Source of the DNA: Mycoemilia scoparia
Lineage: Eukaryota; Kickxellomycota; Kickxellomycetes; Kickxellales; Kickxellaceae
Length of the DNA: 64,000 bases
Assembly: GCA_027575805.1 (NCBI GenBank)
Contig: JANBPU010000008.1
Location: forward strand, 124,001-188,000
Reading direction: 5' to 3'
How positions within the stretch are numbered: the stretch's first letter is position 1; each line of letters opens with the position of its first letter. Made by a program: the position numbers and the translations under genes. Under the pieces are notes generated by a model. It was not told where the DNA came from and ran no database searches. It worked only from the letters and a program-made list of their open reading frames with translations. Of this stretch, positions 21,149 to 34,150 are shown piece after piece.

Positions 21149-22249
21149 ATGTCGCATGATAAAGGAAACGTACTGCTAAGCACAAACATGGTAAATATAA
21201 AAACAATTTGTCAGTAAAGGATACCTGGCCAGATTTCACATTTGATTAAATGAACCTTGAAAAAATAAAAGCATCATGTCGAAAGAGCAGCAGCCTAGTT
21301 CGAACAGCTTACTGGTTTATTATATGAAAATTCGCATCTTTGTCCAGCATTAAATAAAATCCGCCTATATATTGGATCAATAATAACAAAAATAATGTGT
21401 GGATTTGTAGGGCGATATTGAGTTTGAACTCTATTGGGATCACACGCCAATGACATGCAAAAACTTTTACCAACTGGTATGTTATACAATATACTATATT
21501 TGAGTTATGTATTGTATTCCTATTTTGAAGAGCTTTTAGCCAGGCTGTGGATTTGAATACCTACAATTTGTTGTGTTGTAGGCAAAAAGGGGATATTACA
21601 AAGGCATAATATTCCATCGTATAATATCAGACTTTGTTATTCAGGGTGGTGATCCGACTGGAACTGGAACTGGTGGTCAATCTATATACGGGTAAGGGGC
21701 TGGATGATTGTCATACCGAACTTTAGTTTGTATATTGTGTTTTATACAATATAACCATTAATTGTTGCTTATTTTCTTGTTCGTATATGTAGAGGAAAGT
21801 TCAAGGATGAAATCACCAGAGAATTGAAACATACAGGTGCAGGTATTCTCAGTATGGCAAATAGTGGACCAAATACTAACGGGAGTCAGGTAAGTGTCAG
21901 AAAATTTGTACTTTGCACCACATCACGCTAGTAGATATTTGGGATCACCTAATATACTATTTCTTTGAATCAATATTATTAATAGTTCTTTATAACACTG
22001 GCGCCAGTTCCTCATCTTGATGGAAAACATACGATCTTTGGGCGTGTGAAGAGCGGAATGCGTATAGTAGAACAAATTGGAATGGTCAGAGTAGATAAAA
22101 GGGATAGGAAAGTATTATGTCTCGCTAACAAAAGGCATACTCCAAAAAAACCCCTCAAAAATCATATAAACCAAACTAACAAGCATAGACCTTTTATTTA
22201 ATATAGACCTATTGAAGATGTGAGAATCATAGATTGTAAAGCCTTATAG
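21149..22249 (+). CDS. Cyclophilin-type peptidyl-prolyl isomerase, PPIL1-like, six exons with one GA-AG intron
   Basis: A single-domain 159-residue cyclophilin closest to PPIL1, which acts in the spliceosome. Exons: 21149-21190, 21411-21476, 21582-21691, 21793-21889, 21986-22107 and 22207-22249. Key segments are [34 protein letters not shown] (active-site Arg49 and Gln57), [19 protein letters not shown] and [14 protein letters not shown]. The last exon, [13 protein letters not shown], matches the family end. The first four introns are GT-AG (96-220 nt). The fifth would begin GAAAGT instead of GTAAGT if the last exon is joined in frame. The only nearby GT (22112) would give a short end, KTY then stop, and lose the conserved last strand. 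A single T-to-A change at 22109 explains this. Confidence 0.87.
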
Positions 22250-22429
22250 ATTATGAAATGCATTTAATACCTAAGTCAAAGTGAAAGCCATGTTAGCGTT
22301 TACTTTATTCAATAAGAAAAATGAGTGTGGACTTTAGAAAAGGCCTGTTATTATTTCATAAAAGCGATTCCAAATATATATGTTTATAGAAATAAAATAT
22401 ATAGCCAGTTTATTTGACAAGCAAATTAG

Positions 22430-23753
22430 CTACACAGTGACTGTGTCTTGAGTCTGCCACATGTACCAGGTGGCAATACTTCTATATGGCGCCCAATGCT
22501 TGGCCAACTCTACTAGCTGATCATGTTTGGGGCTATTCTTGCTAAATGGCACACCAAAGTGTTGGCACATTGCTTTCTTGACAGCTAAATCCAAAGTTGG
22601 CAAAATATTTGGGCGACGAAGGTGGAACATCAAAAACATATCCACAGTCCACTATTAATCATAGCCAGGAAGGAATTAGTTCACTATTATAGTGATAGTA
22701 TTAATGACATCAATAAAAATGTTAATGTTAGTTACCTGGCCAATTCCGCGGATACTTGTCAAAGACTTTGATACTTCTTCATCAGACATCTCTAACAGCT
22801 TCGCATCGCTCAGGTTTCCAAGCTCAAAGTTAGAAGCTAGTGCGAGAATATACTCAGCCTTCCGGACAGAAAGGCCAGCTGGACGTAGTGTTTCTACAGT
22901 GTGTGTGAGTACTTGAGCAGGCGAAGGGAATCCTATTCTTTCTTCGCTCTCCCAGTTGCCATCCCCGGAGTTTTTTGAAGTAGATGATGTACCATTGTCG
23001 CTGGAATCTGTAGTAGCAGAAGGAACTGGTGGTGGATTAAGGCCAAATAAAGCCAAGAATTTAATGTAAATTGCACGAGCTGCCTTTCCAGCCAACTGCT
23101 GGTATATGATGGATTTGGCCAATGCTTCAAAACATGAGGCGCTATCTCCGCGAGATGGTGTCAGTCTACATTCTACTTTACAATTCCTGATAAAATCCCC
23201 TAACTTGGGATCTACTCTGACCAAATGTTCTTTTGCTGCGGCCACGAAGTTACCCTCATTAAGGTTTGCTAGCTTGGTCACCTTATACTTCACAGGTACG
23301 ACTTTTCTTCTAGACGGCAAGACACCATGTTATTTAGATGAATAGTCATTTTTGGATTGAAGCTATCAGTAGCTTTTGTGTGATGACTCCAATGTATATA
23401 ATTAATAAATGTTATAAACATATAACAGCAAAATGTATATCATCTTACAATTTTGTTTCCTTATCATCATTACTATTAGGTGTCACATTTGATTCTGTAC
23501 TTGTGGTTGATGCCAATGATTTCTTGGAAGCGTTTTTCGCAACACTCTTAGTTTTACCCTTACTGATGGTGCTTCTATTACTACTGGCCTCACTTGCACC
23601 GCTATAATCCTTTTTCTTTTTATTGGCAGCTTTCTTTAGCAAGGCTCCAGCCTTGCTTGAGTTTCCGAGGAGACTAGTCTTGGGTGCCCCAGAGCCAGAG
23701 ACCAGCGATTTGCTCTTGGAAAGTATTCTTGGACTACGTCTTGGCCCTAGCAT
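22430..23753 (-). CDS. MAG1: DNA-3-methyladenine glycosylase (HhH-GPD, AlkA/Mag1 type) with Lys-rich N-terminal extension
   Basis: A monofunctional base-excision-repair glycosylase that removes alkylated purines in the nucleus. Exons are 23753-23449, 23309-22736 and 22651-22430, giving 366 residues; both introns (139 and 84 nt) are GT-AG with matching phases. Exon 1 encodes about 100 low-complexity residues, including PRRSPR and KKAANKKKKDYSG, a likely nuclear-localisation and DNA-affinity tail. Exon 2 has CFEALAKSIIYQQLAGKAA, the usual start of the catalytic fold. The helix-hairpin-helix reads SIRGIGQ (to residue 293) then WTVDMFLMF, and is split exactly by intron 2. The catalytic Asp is probably D314 in LPTLDLAVKK. 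A Ser/Thr-rich insert of about 35 residues follows FGLNPPPVPS. Exon 2 has no in-frame ATG, so exon 1 is needed to start translation. Confidence 0.86.
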
Positions 23754-24191
23754 CACTACAACCTTATAAATCTGGGTATCTATGTATAAGTATATCAACC
23801 CTAAATATTTTGTAAAGGAGAGAATAAGAAACCACAAGGCAAAATTTCCAATAGTTTATTATATGGCTAAAAATTACAAAGTAATGAACAAAAATGGGAA
23901 TCCAAAAAATGATTATCAAAAATATCAACAGTATAGCTACTAACTAACATTGTTCTACCTGTTATTATAATCTGATAGGTTAGTGTTTAATCACTATCGT
24001 AATTTTGGTCAGAACCCACATGGTCTTTTTATGGCTAATCACTAGTGAAACTTGACCATAAAAGATGATTTCCAATTATGGTTGACTGCGGTAATCAAAG
24101 TCATATTTCAAAAGCAAATTGAGTCCTAAAAGTTAAATCTGCTCGTTATGAGCAGTAGCAATTAACTTTCAGATGTGTAGGATAAATAAAC
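23754..24191. other. Spacer between the glycosylase and F-box genes
   Basis: 438 bp between two tandem minus-strand genes. It must hold the glycosylase promoter and the F-box gene terminator. It is AT-rich. A short inverted match to the start of family B (TCACTAGTGA at about 24044) is too small to count as a copy. I see nothing else. Confidence 0.5.
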
Positions 24192-26195
24192 TCAGTTGAA
24201 AAATTCTGGAAAAGTCTCAAGTAGACATGCATTAAATAGAGGCACAAATTGGTTATTATCACTGCTGTGGTTTGTAGAGCCAGCTCTGATCCTAAAAACC
24301 TCAAACTGAGTATTAACGATGATTTCAATGTCTGTGTTGATGTCATTTGAAGGTTGTTGTTCTATATGGTCATGGTTTGGGGAGTTCTGCACTCCATGTT
24401 TAAGAGTTGTGTGAATGTCTGACAATTCAATCCCATCAATATTTATAACATTCCCCACACGGTTTCCAGTCTTGAGATCTATTATAACGATATCTCCATA
24501 AGAGGTAGCGCCAATAAAGAAAGACTGGAATAGACAGAATGCATTATAATCAGCACCAATTGGCTTGCTTCGAAGCAGCTGTGGCTCTTTCATCGATTTA
24601 GGGTCAAAGTCCCATATGGATAGTCTGTTGTCTCCGAAAGGAAACTGGAAAATAGAAACACAGAGATAGTGTTCATCTGGAGAAAACAGGTGACCAAGAG
24701 ATGTTGTTGTAGTGAATTCAATCCCCCAGGGAAATCCACGAGTGCTGCTGAATGGGAGCCTGTCTACAGCTGGGCTCATGAATGGGCCGATCTGGGAATA
24801 GTCGAATGTGTGTATCTGCTCGCCAGTTGTGAGGTCCCATACAATAGTGTCCATCGACTGCCTACTACAGGTTATGACTTGGTTAGGTAAGTTGGAATTG
24901 TATTGTATAGAAACCACGTGGTCGTCAAAGTATTTACGATAAACAAGGGATCCGTCGGTGACATCATGGGAAAATACAGTGCCTCTACTTATACGGGTAG
25001 TGCTCCAGCCAAAGAACGTAATAATCCAAGGATCTTTATCTAAACTACTGTCCTCGGCACCGCCATCTTGAATAAATGGCAACGTGGACCTCCTTGATAT
25101 CCGGACATCGGAGAAGAATGTTTTGCTCTCTAGCCGTATGGTCCGCTTGTGTGACCCATCAAGTCCAAACAACAGCACCTTTGACCACTTGGGGCAAGTA
25201 TTAGGGTCCAAGATCTGCTTGCCATCATACCCAGAAAAGACCAAAAGGTCGGCATCTTGGTTCGAAGCCATAAGGGTTAAGGACTCTTTTGGGTCATAGC
25301 TAATTGTGGTGGCGTTTTCCACCTTCCAATTGTCATTTGTGTTGTAGACAGCAATCTCTCGCATGAAGCCGTTCTGATTCGTATAGCTCTCTTTTGACAA
25401 TGCCACAATTGAGTCTGTGTGTAGGTTTCCGTGATATGAAGATAGCAATCCTGCTATATCAAATGTCTCGTCCTGGCTTGACAAGTCTACGAATGAGCTT
25501 GTGGGTGTAGGAGAGCCCTCTGAACTCATAGGAGAGTTTATTTGACTTCCCTGATGCATTGGGTTTATACTCAGGTTTGACCATGATCTGTGGGGTTTTG
25601 AAAGCCTATAGCGGGATCGGAATGGGTGAGGGCTATCTCGTTTAGATACTAATCTGTCAACAGATTTGTATTTCTCAGAAAGGCTGGTAGTGTTGACACC
25701 AGTTAAAAACTTGAGTGTTTTTAGGGTTACGTGATCACTGCGCATTTGCTCTTTCCAGAATGGCTGATTTTTGGTTGTGTATGGCTCTGGGATAAACATC
25801 TTGGAATTGTTCATCCACACAGGGTATGTTTTGCAGTACATGTCAAACCATACCTCTTCGCTCATACACAGGCTAAAAGGTTAGAGGGTACAAAAGCCAT
25901 GTTAAACACTATATGCCTTCTTTGAGTGAGTGATGTGTTAGTCAGGGCATCTGTGTATGTGTATGTGTATATGTAGGGAAGAAGGAGGAGTAAAGGTGAT
26001 GCTTAGGCAGCTAAGGCGTAGGAAAATCGCGAAGCATTGTACAAGGAGCATATATAAAGGGGCGAGGACTTGCCTATAAAAGAATCTTGATACGAGGCTG
26101 AGACTCACAATATCTGCGGGGCTTTCTAAGGCTAGAGCTAGAATATTAAGCCACAAGTCGTAGGGTATACGGCCAAGGGTCCCAGGGTCGCACAT
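24192..26195 (-). CDS. F-box protein with WD-like beta-propeller region, spliced with a GC-AG intron
   Basis: A 600-residue protein, probably a substrate receptor of an SCF ubiquitin ligase. Exon 1 (26195-26074) encodes MCDPGTLGRIPYDLWLNILA and the rest of the F-box core to SLVSRFFY. Exon 2 (25872-24192) continues SLCMSEEVWFDMYCK, completing the F-box. The 201-nt intron starts AG|GCAAGT, the usual form of a GC-AG donor, ends TTTTAG, and is the only junction I found that keeps phase. The C-terminal 380 residues have repeated blocks ending in Trp-Asp-like pairs (TIVWDLTTGEQ, LSIWDFDPKS, DIVIIDLKTGNRVG), which I read as a degenerate beta-propeller. The middle (about 95-175) is Ser-rich. No specific target can be named. 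Confidence 0.8.
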
Positions 26196-26992
26196 CGGGA
26201 ATTAAGTAAATAAACGAAAAGTTTTGAAAAAAGCCTGCTATATAAAAAGGTGTACAAATGTGAAGAAAAAGAGCGTGAATGGGGCAAATCGGACCGACTG
26301 GTCACAAAAAGGGAAAACTCCACGCAACTAAAGTGCTAGGCCAGGATGTAACAAGGGGAACTCCCCCTTCAAGCAATACGCTAGTAAGGCAACAAGACAC
26401 CATGGGCTTTTATAATCCTGGTTGAAAATGGTTTTGTTGTGATCATGATTAAACATACCAGATATGTGGGGGCCTGGTGGTCGGATATTGTGAGCCCCTA
26501 TATACAAAGAAGTAGGGCCAATATTATTGACGCCCTTTAGTAGTCTTAATTTCACTCATATATATTTATACAAATAAATAACTACTTACCTTCAGTAAAA
26601 CGTGGCCGTTTTACATCAGTTTCAAGAAAGCCCAGACAATTGTAGACACAAGTATAACAAATTAGGATAGCAAGGTGAAACAGCAAAAAAGGCTGGTCAT
26701 GCTAGCAGATCAGGCGGCAGCTAATGTACTCGAACTACTGTGAAATGGATGCCACCACAATCCAGAAATATGCCCATTTGGTCCAATGTCTCGATTTTCA
26801 AGACCCAATAGCATTTGGTTGTGCTCTCTAGTTCTTTTTCTTGCTTTTTGCAAATACATCATCGTCTTTTGGTCATCTGTCTAGACAGATCAGTGGACGT
26901 ATTCGCTACTCTCCACTTGACTGGTTTCCCTTTCCAGTTCTTATTTTTCGTTTGTTACATTTTTTAAAGTCTGTTTGGCCCAAAATATAGAA
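26196..26992. promoter_or_regulatory. Divergent promoter region between the F-box and CorA genes
   Basis: 797 bp between two divergent starts. The F-box side has AT-rich TATA-like sequence near 26238-26245. The CorA side has a pyrimidine-rich zone at about 26818-26965 just before the ATG. No repeat family member lies here. Confidence 0.5.
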
Positions 26993-29900
26993 ATGTCGGA
27001 CCAGGGTCAGCAAAACACGCCAAGCCCAAGCGAGGCCGAAATTCCAAAAACTCCAAACCGCTCTTGTTCAACAAGAAGTACGACCTCAAGCAGAGGGGGT
27101 CGAAAAAACTGGCATTCTGTTGCAAGCCTGGGAATTACCCTTCCGCCAGACATGTCTTCAGCGACAGAAAATAGAATTTGTTCAAGCTTCATTGCTAACC
27201 CAGTACTCTTCACCAATACGACAACCACAACCCCACAGCGACCATCAATTGTACGGCGCAAAACATTGGATCCACAATATAGTGCTGGTATTCCCTTACA
27301 CTCTACTACTACGTCATTTGATGATAACCATGCTATAATTGATGTTCCATTAACAGGTAAGTTACATAACCATTCTATATGTGTATTATGGAGTAAGCAT
27401 TGAAAGTTTTCCCTGTAATAATACCAGCATAGCATTCTCTGGAAGCTATTCTGTCCTATATAAATATTATATGTGGTATTATGTCTGTATGTATGTTCAC
27501 CTTGATATATATATATATATATAACTGTGCTTGCTGTAATTAATTGTAGCAAATGATCAAAAAAGGCCTAGCCAGATTCACTCGTATTTCACATTTAGCC
27601 AGGGTCAGACTCAAGGATCACGGACCTCGCCATTATTATCCCTGAGTGCAGCAAAGGAGCTATACATGCCAACAGCAAAAGATAGACCAAGTTCGTCAAA
27701 ACGCTCCAGGCGCAAGATGTCCAGCAACAATAGTTGTTATGACCATGATCACATTCAGACCTGCCTGCATAAACATACATCCGAACCAAACAAAGCTCAA
27801 AGTAAAAAAGCTAAAGATGCAGATGATAAAGAGCCACAAGCCAGCCATTCAAAAGATAAAGACACATGTAAAGAGGCAGAAGAAGCTACTGATTTCCTTT
27901 CTTCCCAAAAAGAACCAGCAATTTCAACCCAGCATAGCACTATGGAATCTACAGAAACGCTGGAGCCCGAAGAATTCCATTTAGCCCACAATCCATGTAG
28001 CAGCGACAGCTTAAAGGACGGACATCACCGCCCAGAAGAGTATCTAGTTGCTGACAACGTAAAATATGCTCCGAATAAGAAGAAAGGTGGTAACTTGGCA
28101 CTTAGAGGTGCTCCCGGTCTATCCCATCTGTTTTCTGTCGGTCCGACATCGAATGCATCTGTTGGAGTTAGTCGGCCATCAAGCGTTATGGATTTTGCTA
28201 ATAATTCTGGAAAAATATCTTATGGGCAAGACAATCCCCAAGAACACAACACCATGCTTCCTGTCCCAACCGATGTAATATCATCTCCCATTCTTCAGCC
28301 AGCTACAGCAGCTACTATTGGGCAGGCCTTTATGGACAAGGACTACCATTTCAGCACTCTTGGTCCCTCAGCGCATAGATCTGGAGATATTACGAGGCCT
28401 GCGAAATATACCAACATAAGCTACCTAAAAAAGTTTCTGGATACCGGTGACATTCCCGAATCTTCATCTTCGTCTGATACAGACACCGATTCTGGAACGG
28501 ATAACGAATCCATCGCTTCAAGTGCTGACGAGTCGGATGAACCCAGTAACGCCTCATTCGACTCCAATGTACCTGGCAAACACCCGCACTATCAAGGGTC
28601 CGAATATAGACCGCAACAATTGAATCCTCCAGGCATTTCACCTGAGCGTCAACCACTCCTATCTTCTCGAGACCAATGGCCAGAAAATGGTGCAGTTGAA
28701 TCTCTCCCGCAAACTATGATGGCCTCAGGTAGGAGAATGATGGCAGCGCCAGACACATCAAAGCGATCGTCAAGCTCCAGTTTGTCCAAAAATCGCCAAT
28801 CTCACGCTTCACCACCTCTGTACCAGCTATCGGGTCATGACTCGTCAGGCTATCCATATGCCAGGCATAGGAGATCTAGCGGAGTGGCAAGCTCCCATGG
28901 GCACAGCCAAAGTCGGAGCCGTCGTAGGAAAGGAAGTAGACGCCACAGCCATACTAGTCGAGAGGCATTGTTCTTGGACAAGACAGGCTTTATGGATACA
29001 AGCTACCGATTTACATTCTTTAATCCAGAAGTTGGGACCGTGCGGGCCAGAGACTTGGACGACTTGAGGACACCTACATACACGCTGGTCGACCTTTTGG
29101 AACTTGATGGGTGCTTCTGGCTCGATGTGATGAATCCAACTCAAAATGAGATGCGCGTAATATCAAAGGTATGAGTTAAACCCTAAGTTAAAAACATTTC
29201 TAGAGAGCTAAAATGGCTACTGAAAATAGATACGCCGCTACTCATGGGAAAGGGTTGACATAAATGCTTGTGTAATAAACATTGAATTAGACATTTGGGA
29301 TCCACGCCTTGACTGTCGAAGATATTATGACTCAGGACTCTCGAGAAAAATGTGAAGTACACATGAATTATTACTTTATATGCTTCCGCTCATTTGTCTC
29401 TGATCCGAACAGCGAATTCTACATGCATCCAATTAACATGTATAATATTGTGCTGCGCAATGGTATTATATCAGTAAGTGTTGCTAAAACTAAAATCTAG
29501 CCTCCCCACAGACCATATACCCTTATTGGGACAGTCCTAAATGGAATGGCCATCCCATTTATGTGAACAAATTGTATTTACTGCCACAGCTGCCATTATA
29601 TGGCTAGGCTGAGCAACAAAAATTACACAGCATGTACACGCACATTTATATCTTCACACGCCTATGTGCTGTGGTCAGTATAAACAGAACGCCCTAAGTG
29701 CAGCAAGGTCCACAAAGAAGCTCCTTTTGTTGTGTGTAATGTGTGTTTTGCTTGGTTTGTGTTCTACATCAACCAAAAAACATAATCAACACCCTCACTC
29801 ACATTTCCATTTCAGACTATTTACCCGCACATTGGATTGTATCTTGAAACATCCCAAAACAACACAATGTACAATGGAGGCTGTCTGAAAACTTGCTTGC

Positions 29901-31481
29901 GCATACGAAAACCCAATTTGCCTATCTGCAAGCATATGTCGGTCCGTCTTGATTGTTCTTTCCCCCCTTCTCTTCAGTTACAGATTTCAACTCACCCTTG
30001 TGTTTCTTTAAGAACATCTCGATTTTCTTTAGGATGTTCCTAGCAGACCAGTAAAGTTTATTACTATCACTATGATTAACAATGCTGCAAATTTACATGT
30101 AGTTCCATGCAGAGCCGACGCCTCATCAACAAAACGTACTTCGAAGAATCAGGCACCTGATGGACCAAGTTATCATTACTCCGGGTATGTACATGCATTA
30201 TATTGATCCTAACTCCATCCTCAATATTGTTATATATGCAAAAGCGTAACATCTCTATCGGCAAACCATACATGCAAAAGCCAATTTCTATCTTTTGCTA
30301 TGGGGTTCCTTATTCCAACATGTGTGTGTATGGACATATTGGACTCGACTCCGCCCACTCACTACCACTACATAATAATGTGGTTGGTTCGCCCAGCTTC
30401 AAAAAGGCTTGTGGCCTAACAAAAGCCATAAGATCCATACTTGATGAGCTTTAAATGCAGCTTGGAAAAGTGGCTTTGTTATCAAATCAACAAGCCTGGG
30501 TATCTACTGTGAAACAGTCGCTTACAAATATTTTGACATTTCTGTTCTACACGGAACATATATATAGACTGGATTAACTACGCGATAATAGACGACATAA
30601 CTGATCAGCTAGCACCAATTATTCGATCTGTCGAGTTTGAAGTAGAATCCATAGACGAGCTGGTTCTAATCTTGTCTTCTTCTGAGCAATCGGACATGTT
30701 GCTCAGGATTGGCAGCGTCCGTAAGAAAACAATGCTTCTACTGCGTCTCCTTCAAGGCAAGGCTGATGTTGTAAGAGCTTTAATTAAGCGATTTGAATCG
30801 GCAACAGCTGCGGTGGCTGCCTATTCGGCCGCTACTGCAGCAGCTGTAACAAAGATTACTCCGCCGCCACATAACCCCCAAGCCGGCTACCAGGCCAAAG
30901 TAGTAGCTGCTGATCCATCGTTGTCGTCATATTCTCATCAGCTTCACGACAACAGCTATCGTGAATCAAGTGAGGCACCACCTAGGCATGGATTCAATGT
31001 CAGGCATGTACCTTCATTTGTGAATAACGGTGGTGGTACCAGACATGGCACACCACTGATTCCACCCTTGACTGCCGAAGAAGAAAAATCTCTAGAATCG
31101 GCAAACATGACATCGATAGCAGCTCAGAAGGGGCATGAAATTCGGCTTTACCTTGGAGATATTCTTGACCATATTGTCACTATGGTGCAGAATACAAATC
31201 ACTATGAGGCAGTTATATCCAGAGCCCACAGCAACTATTTGGCAAAAATAAGCATAGAGCTAACTGAAACATCCAACCGCACAAATGACGTCGTAGCTAA
31301 ACTTTCGGCATTGGCATCTATATTGGTTCCACTGAATGTGGTTACTGGTCTTTGGGGAATGAATGTTCCAGTTCCAGGACAAGAGACAACAGACCTGACA
31401 TGGTTCCTAGGAATACTGGCAGCAATAGTGATGTTCGCGCTGTTAGTGATCCTTATAAGCCGAAGAATTGGAATTGTATAA
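26993..31481 (+). CDS. CorA-family Mg2+ transporter (Alr1/Mnr2-like), five exons
   Basis: A 1053-residue CorA/Mrs2/Alr-type divalent-cation channel of the plasma or vacuolar membrane. Exons: 26993-27356, 27550-29168, 29291-29473, 30103-30184 and 30568-31481. All introns are GT-AG (193, 122, 629 and 383 nt) and phases agree. The first about 620 residues are disordered, Ser/Lys-rich and acidic, with a basic patch SRSRRRKGSRRHSHTSREAL before the folded part. Core landmarks are FGIHALTVEDIMTQDSREKC, FICFRSFVSDP, QQNVLRRIRHLMDQV and DWINYAIIDDITDQL. The hallmark GMN is at residues 1013-1015 (LWGMNVPVPGQE) between the two C-terminal membrane helices, with the basic end ISRRIGIV. Exon 5 has an Ala-rich insert in the coiled-coil stalk. 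The start was chosen at the first ATG; the frame upstream is non-ATG. Confidence 0.9.
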
Positions 31482-31711
31482 AACATTATGATTGTTTGTT
31501 TTCGCTTGTTTATAGTTATATCTTATTGTATCTTATTGTCACATCCCATTTACATTTATTCTTTATTTATTATAGAAAAGAGAAGTGGGAAGGAGATAAA
31601 GTACCTTTTTTTAATACCACGCCATCACCATCATTATCATTACCATTCATCACTGTAACTATCACACTTTTTAAAAATATAACACCTCCGTTATTATTAT
31701 TATCATCATCA

Positions 31712-31831
31712 TATGGATCATAATCTTTGAAGGGTGGCTTTTGGTGGCCAACAATTATAGGGGAAATCCCAACCAAATGTGTGATCACCATCTGTTAGTA
31801 AATGGTCACCCTTTATAAATAACTACCCATA
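31712..31831 (+). mobile_element. MITE family M, copy M5
   Basis: 120 bp, flanked by AT-rich sequence with TA. Ends: TATGGATCATAATCTTTGAA plus GGGTGG at the left, TCACCCTTTATAAATAACTA plus CCCATA at the right. The interior has GGCCAACAATTATAGGGG and GATCACCATCTGTTAG. It lies 230 bp downstream of the CorA stop. Confidence 0.82.
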
Positions 31832-32154
31832 TATATTTCAAACTCTACTAATTTATTTTATTTTTATAAATCACTTGTTTTAATGATCCATTCTTTTTAC
31901 AGTTAAAGCTGACAATCATCGATTTAGATAATATATAAATTCAGGGATGCACTAACCACCAATGATACTACTAGTAATCAAAATCCCGAAGCTAGTCAAT
32001 GTTTTGTAATAATGTAAAAATTAACAGCCAATAAGAAAAAAGAAATAGTTTCCTTTTTAGGGAAATTTATGAGGTTACATCATCAAATTTCCGAAAAGAA
32101 ACTGATATGGCTTATTATTTGATTCCCTTTTTTGGAAGCTTCAGAATATAACAA

Positions 32155-32231
32155 TACTCACGCTCACTCACACACTCACTAGTTAGAGAGAGTGTGTGTG
32201 GATGGGTGGGTGGGTGAGTGAATGAATGAAA
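32155..32231. repeat. Simple-sequence hairpin of CACTC / GAGTG-type repeats
   Basis: A pyrimidine-strand run built from CTCACTCACACACTCAC is followed after CTAGTTAGAGA by GAGTGTGTGTG, then tandem TGGG and TGAGTGAATGAATGAA. The CTCACACACTC and GAGTGTGTG arms are complementary, so this could fold back. Seen in sequence; the role is unknown. Confidence 0.55.
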
Positions 32232-33063
32232 GAAACTTGTGGATGAATAATAAAACCATATAAACCCATCAACAAAAATAAAAAGAACAAGGGAGCCACG
32301 TGATATAGCAATAAACAACAATAATATAATATCAGCACTAGAAACACATGCAGAAATTTCAACAACCAAATACATTGAGCCAACAATAGGAATAGCAACA
32401 AAACAGGAAAATGGAAATGTCGGGGTCAAGGAGTTAGTGCATACATGCACGGATAAAATAGCCACCCACAGCATATTAATGGATATACCAACCACTACTA
32501 TTAATTATCTTGATCACAACTCTGAGTAGTGTTTATAGTGGTGGTGGTAGTAGTAGTTTAATAATCAATGTACTTTCTGCGAAGCCCGATAAATTCTATT
32601 ATAAATTTGCACTCTATATAACTATTTTTGGATTTGTTATTATAATATATAGCATAGATATGATAGTTTTGATTGTCTATGTTTCAAATTCCTGAAGCTT
32701 TATAATAAGAATAAAACAAGAATGATAATAATGATAATTTACCATTGAATAAATAAGAGAATATATTCTGTATTGGTTAGTATAACATATATATATATTT
32801 GACTCGATGAATGGAATTACATACATAAATACATTCATTGCTATGGTTATTACAAAATAGAAAAAAGAAAAATCCTTGGCTATATTTTTCAAATCGAGAT
32901 TTCTAGTCAAAATGAAACCGAGTTACACACGCACGCATTTATTTGGGGAGAAAAAAAATAATCCAACTACGCAAACTCCTGGCAATGGTTATAATATACA
33001 AATATTGTTATTTTTTTCTCTGTATTTTCCTGATGTGAAAATAGATGTGTTACTAATTGGTCA

Positions 33064-33208
33064 AAGTTCACAAGGCTTTGGATAAAATGGGTTCCCAGGA
33101 GTAATAGTAGTAGTATATAAAATAGTTCATGATTGGGCCAAAAGGTTATGAAGACCCCATTTCTGCCTACAATATATATGCTTGGTCCGAAGTGAAATCT
33201 TGCCAATT
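33064..33208 (-). repeat. Dispersed repeat family B, copy B5
   Basis: The only family B copy in reverse orientation. Read on the minus strand it gives TTGGCAAGATTTCACTTC, then TAGGCAGAAATGGGGTC, TTTTGGCCCAATCATGAAC, CTCCTGGGAACCCATTTT and AAAGCCTTGTGAACTTT. It is the longest copy (about 145 bp). Confidence 0.72.
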
Positions 33209-34150
33209 GGGGAAAAAAATGATAAGCCCTCAAGAGATTGTCATAAGAATATTGATATCTAAATATAGAATATCATAAAAGAGTATGTTTATGAAAAGTC
33301 CAATTGCTTCATTAGAACAAATAATATTATACATGGCACACTATTGCTTCTTTGTATTTCAATTCAATTACACACAGAGACAAAGAACAGGAATGAATGT
33401 GGTTGCTTTGTGCGTATACAAGATCCCGAAACCATGGGATGTTCCAATATAGAATGCACATAGGAAGATTACATAAATTTCAGCCATGGTATATAAATGA
33501 CCTTGCCACCATTCTTTTCATGTACTTTGACTGTACAATATATACATATATACATATCAGTATGTGGAGCAAATTTGGAATGTAGTTTGCATGAGTGGTA
33601 AAGAATCGAGGATACATACGCACGCGGTGTTAACAAAAGAGGAGAGAGGTTGAAAATGAACTGTCACATGGACACAAATTGAAACGAAACCTTGGATCTT
33701 TTTGTTTAATAGCCACTTTGTAGTAAATATAAATGGTCATTGGTATTGTGTGTGTTTGTGTTTGTGTGCGACTCCAAAGGAGGAATCATGGCATTTCCAT
33801 TATTGTGTCTGTTGTGCGAGCTGGAAAGGATTTCTGAAGGTGATGAATCGAAGCGGGAGAGCAACCCGACTGTCTTGTGTGTATGAATCCACACTAACAC
33901 AAAATCCCAGTGAATTAGAGTGTGGCTCTGGATTTGCAATATTACATTCTTTCCGATGTGACTTGCATGTGGAAGCGTGTAAATAAATAAATAAATTTAC
34001 AAATCTGTTGGAGCAGCAGCAGTGCTGATGTTTCACACACTCGTGTGGAATTGGGCAGCACAACAATTTGATAGAACCAAAAATAGTAAAATGGCGGATA
34101 AAAGCAGGAACGGAGGTTGGACTGGTGAGAGAACAAGCAGTCCTTTAATG

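Noticed and set aside
24020..24100. Possible sixth copy of repeat family B
   Set aside because: Only about ten bases (TCACTAGTGA) match; the diagnostic GGCCCAATCATCAGC block is absent.
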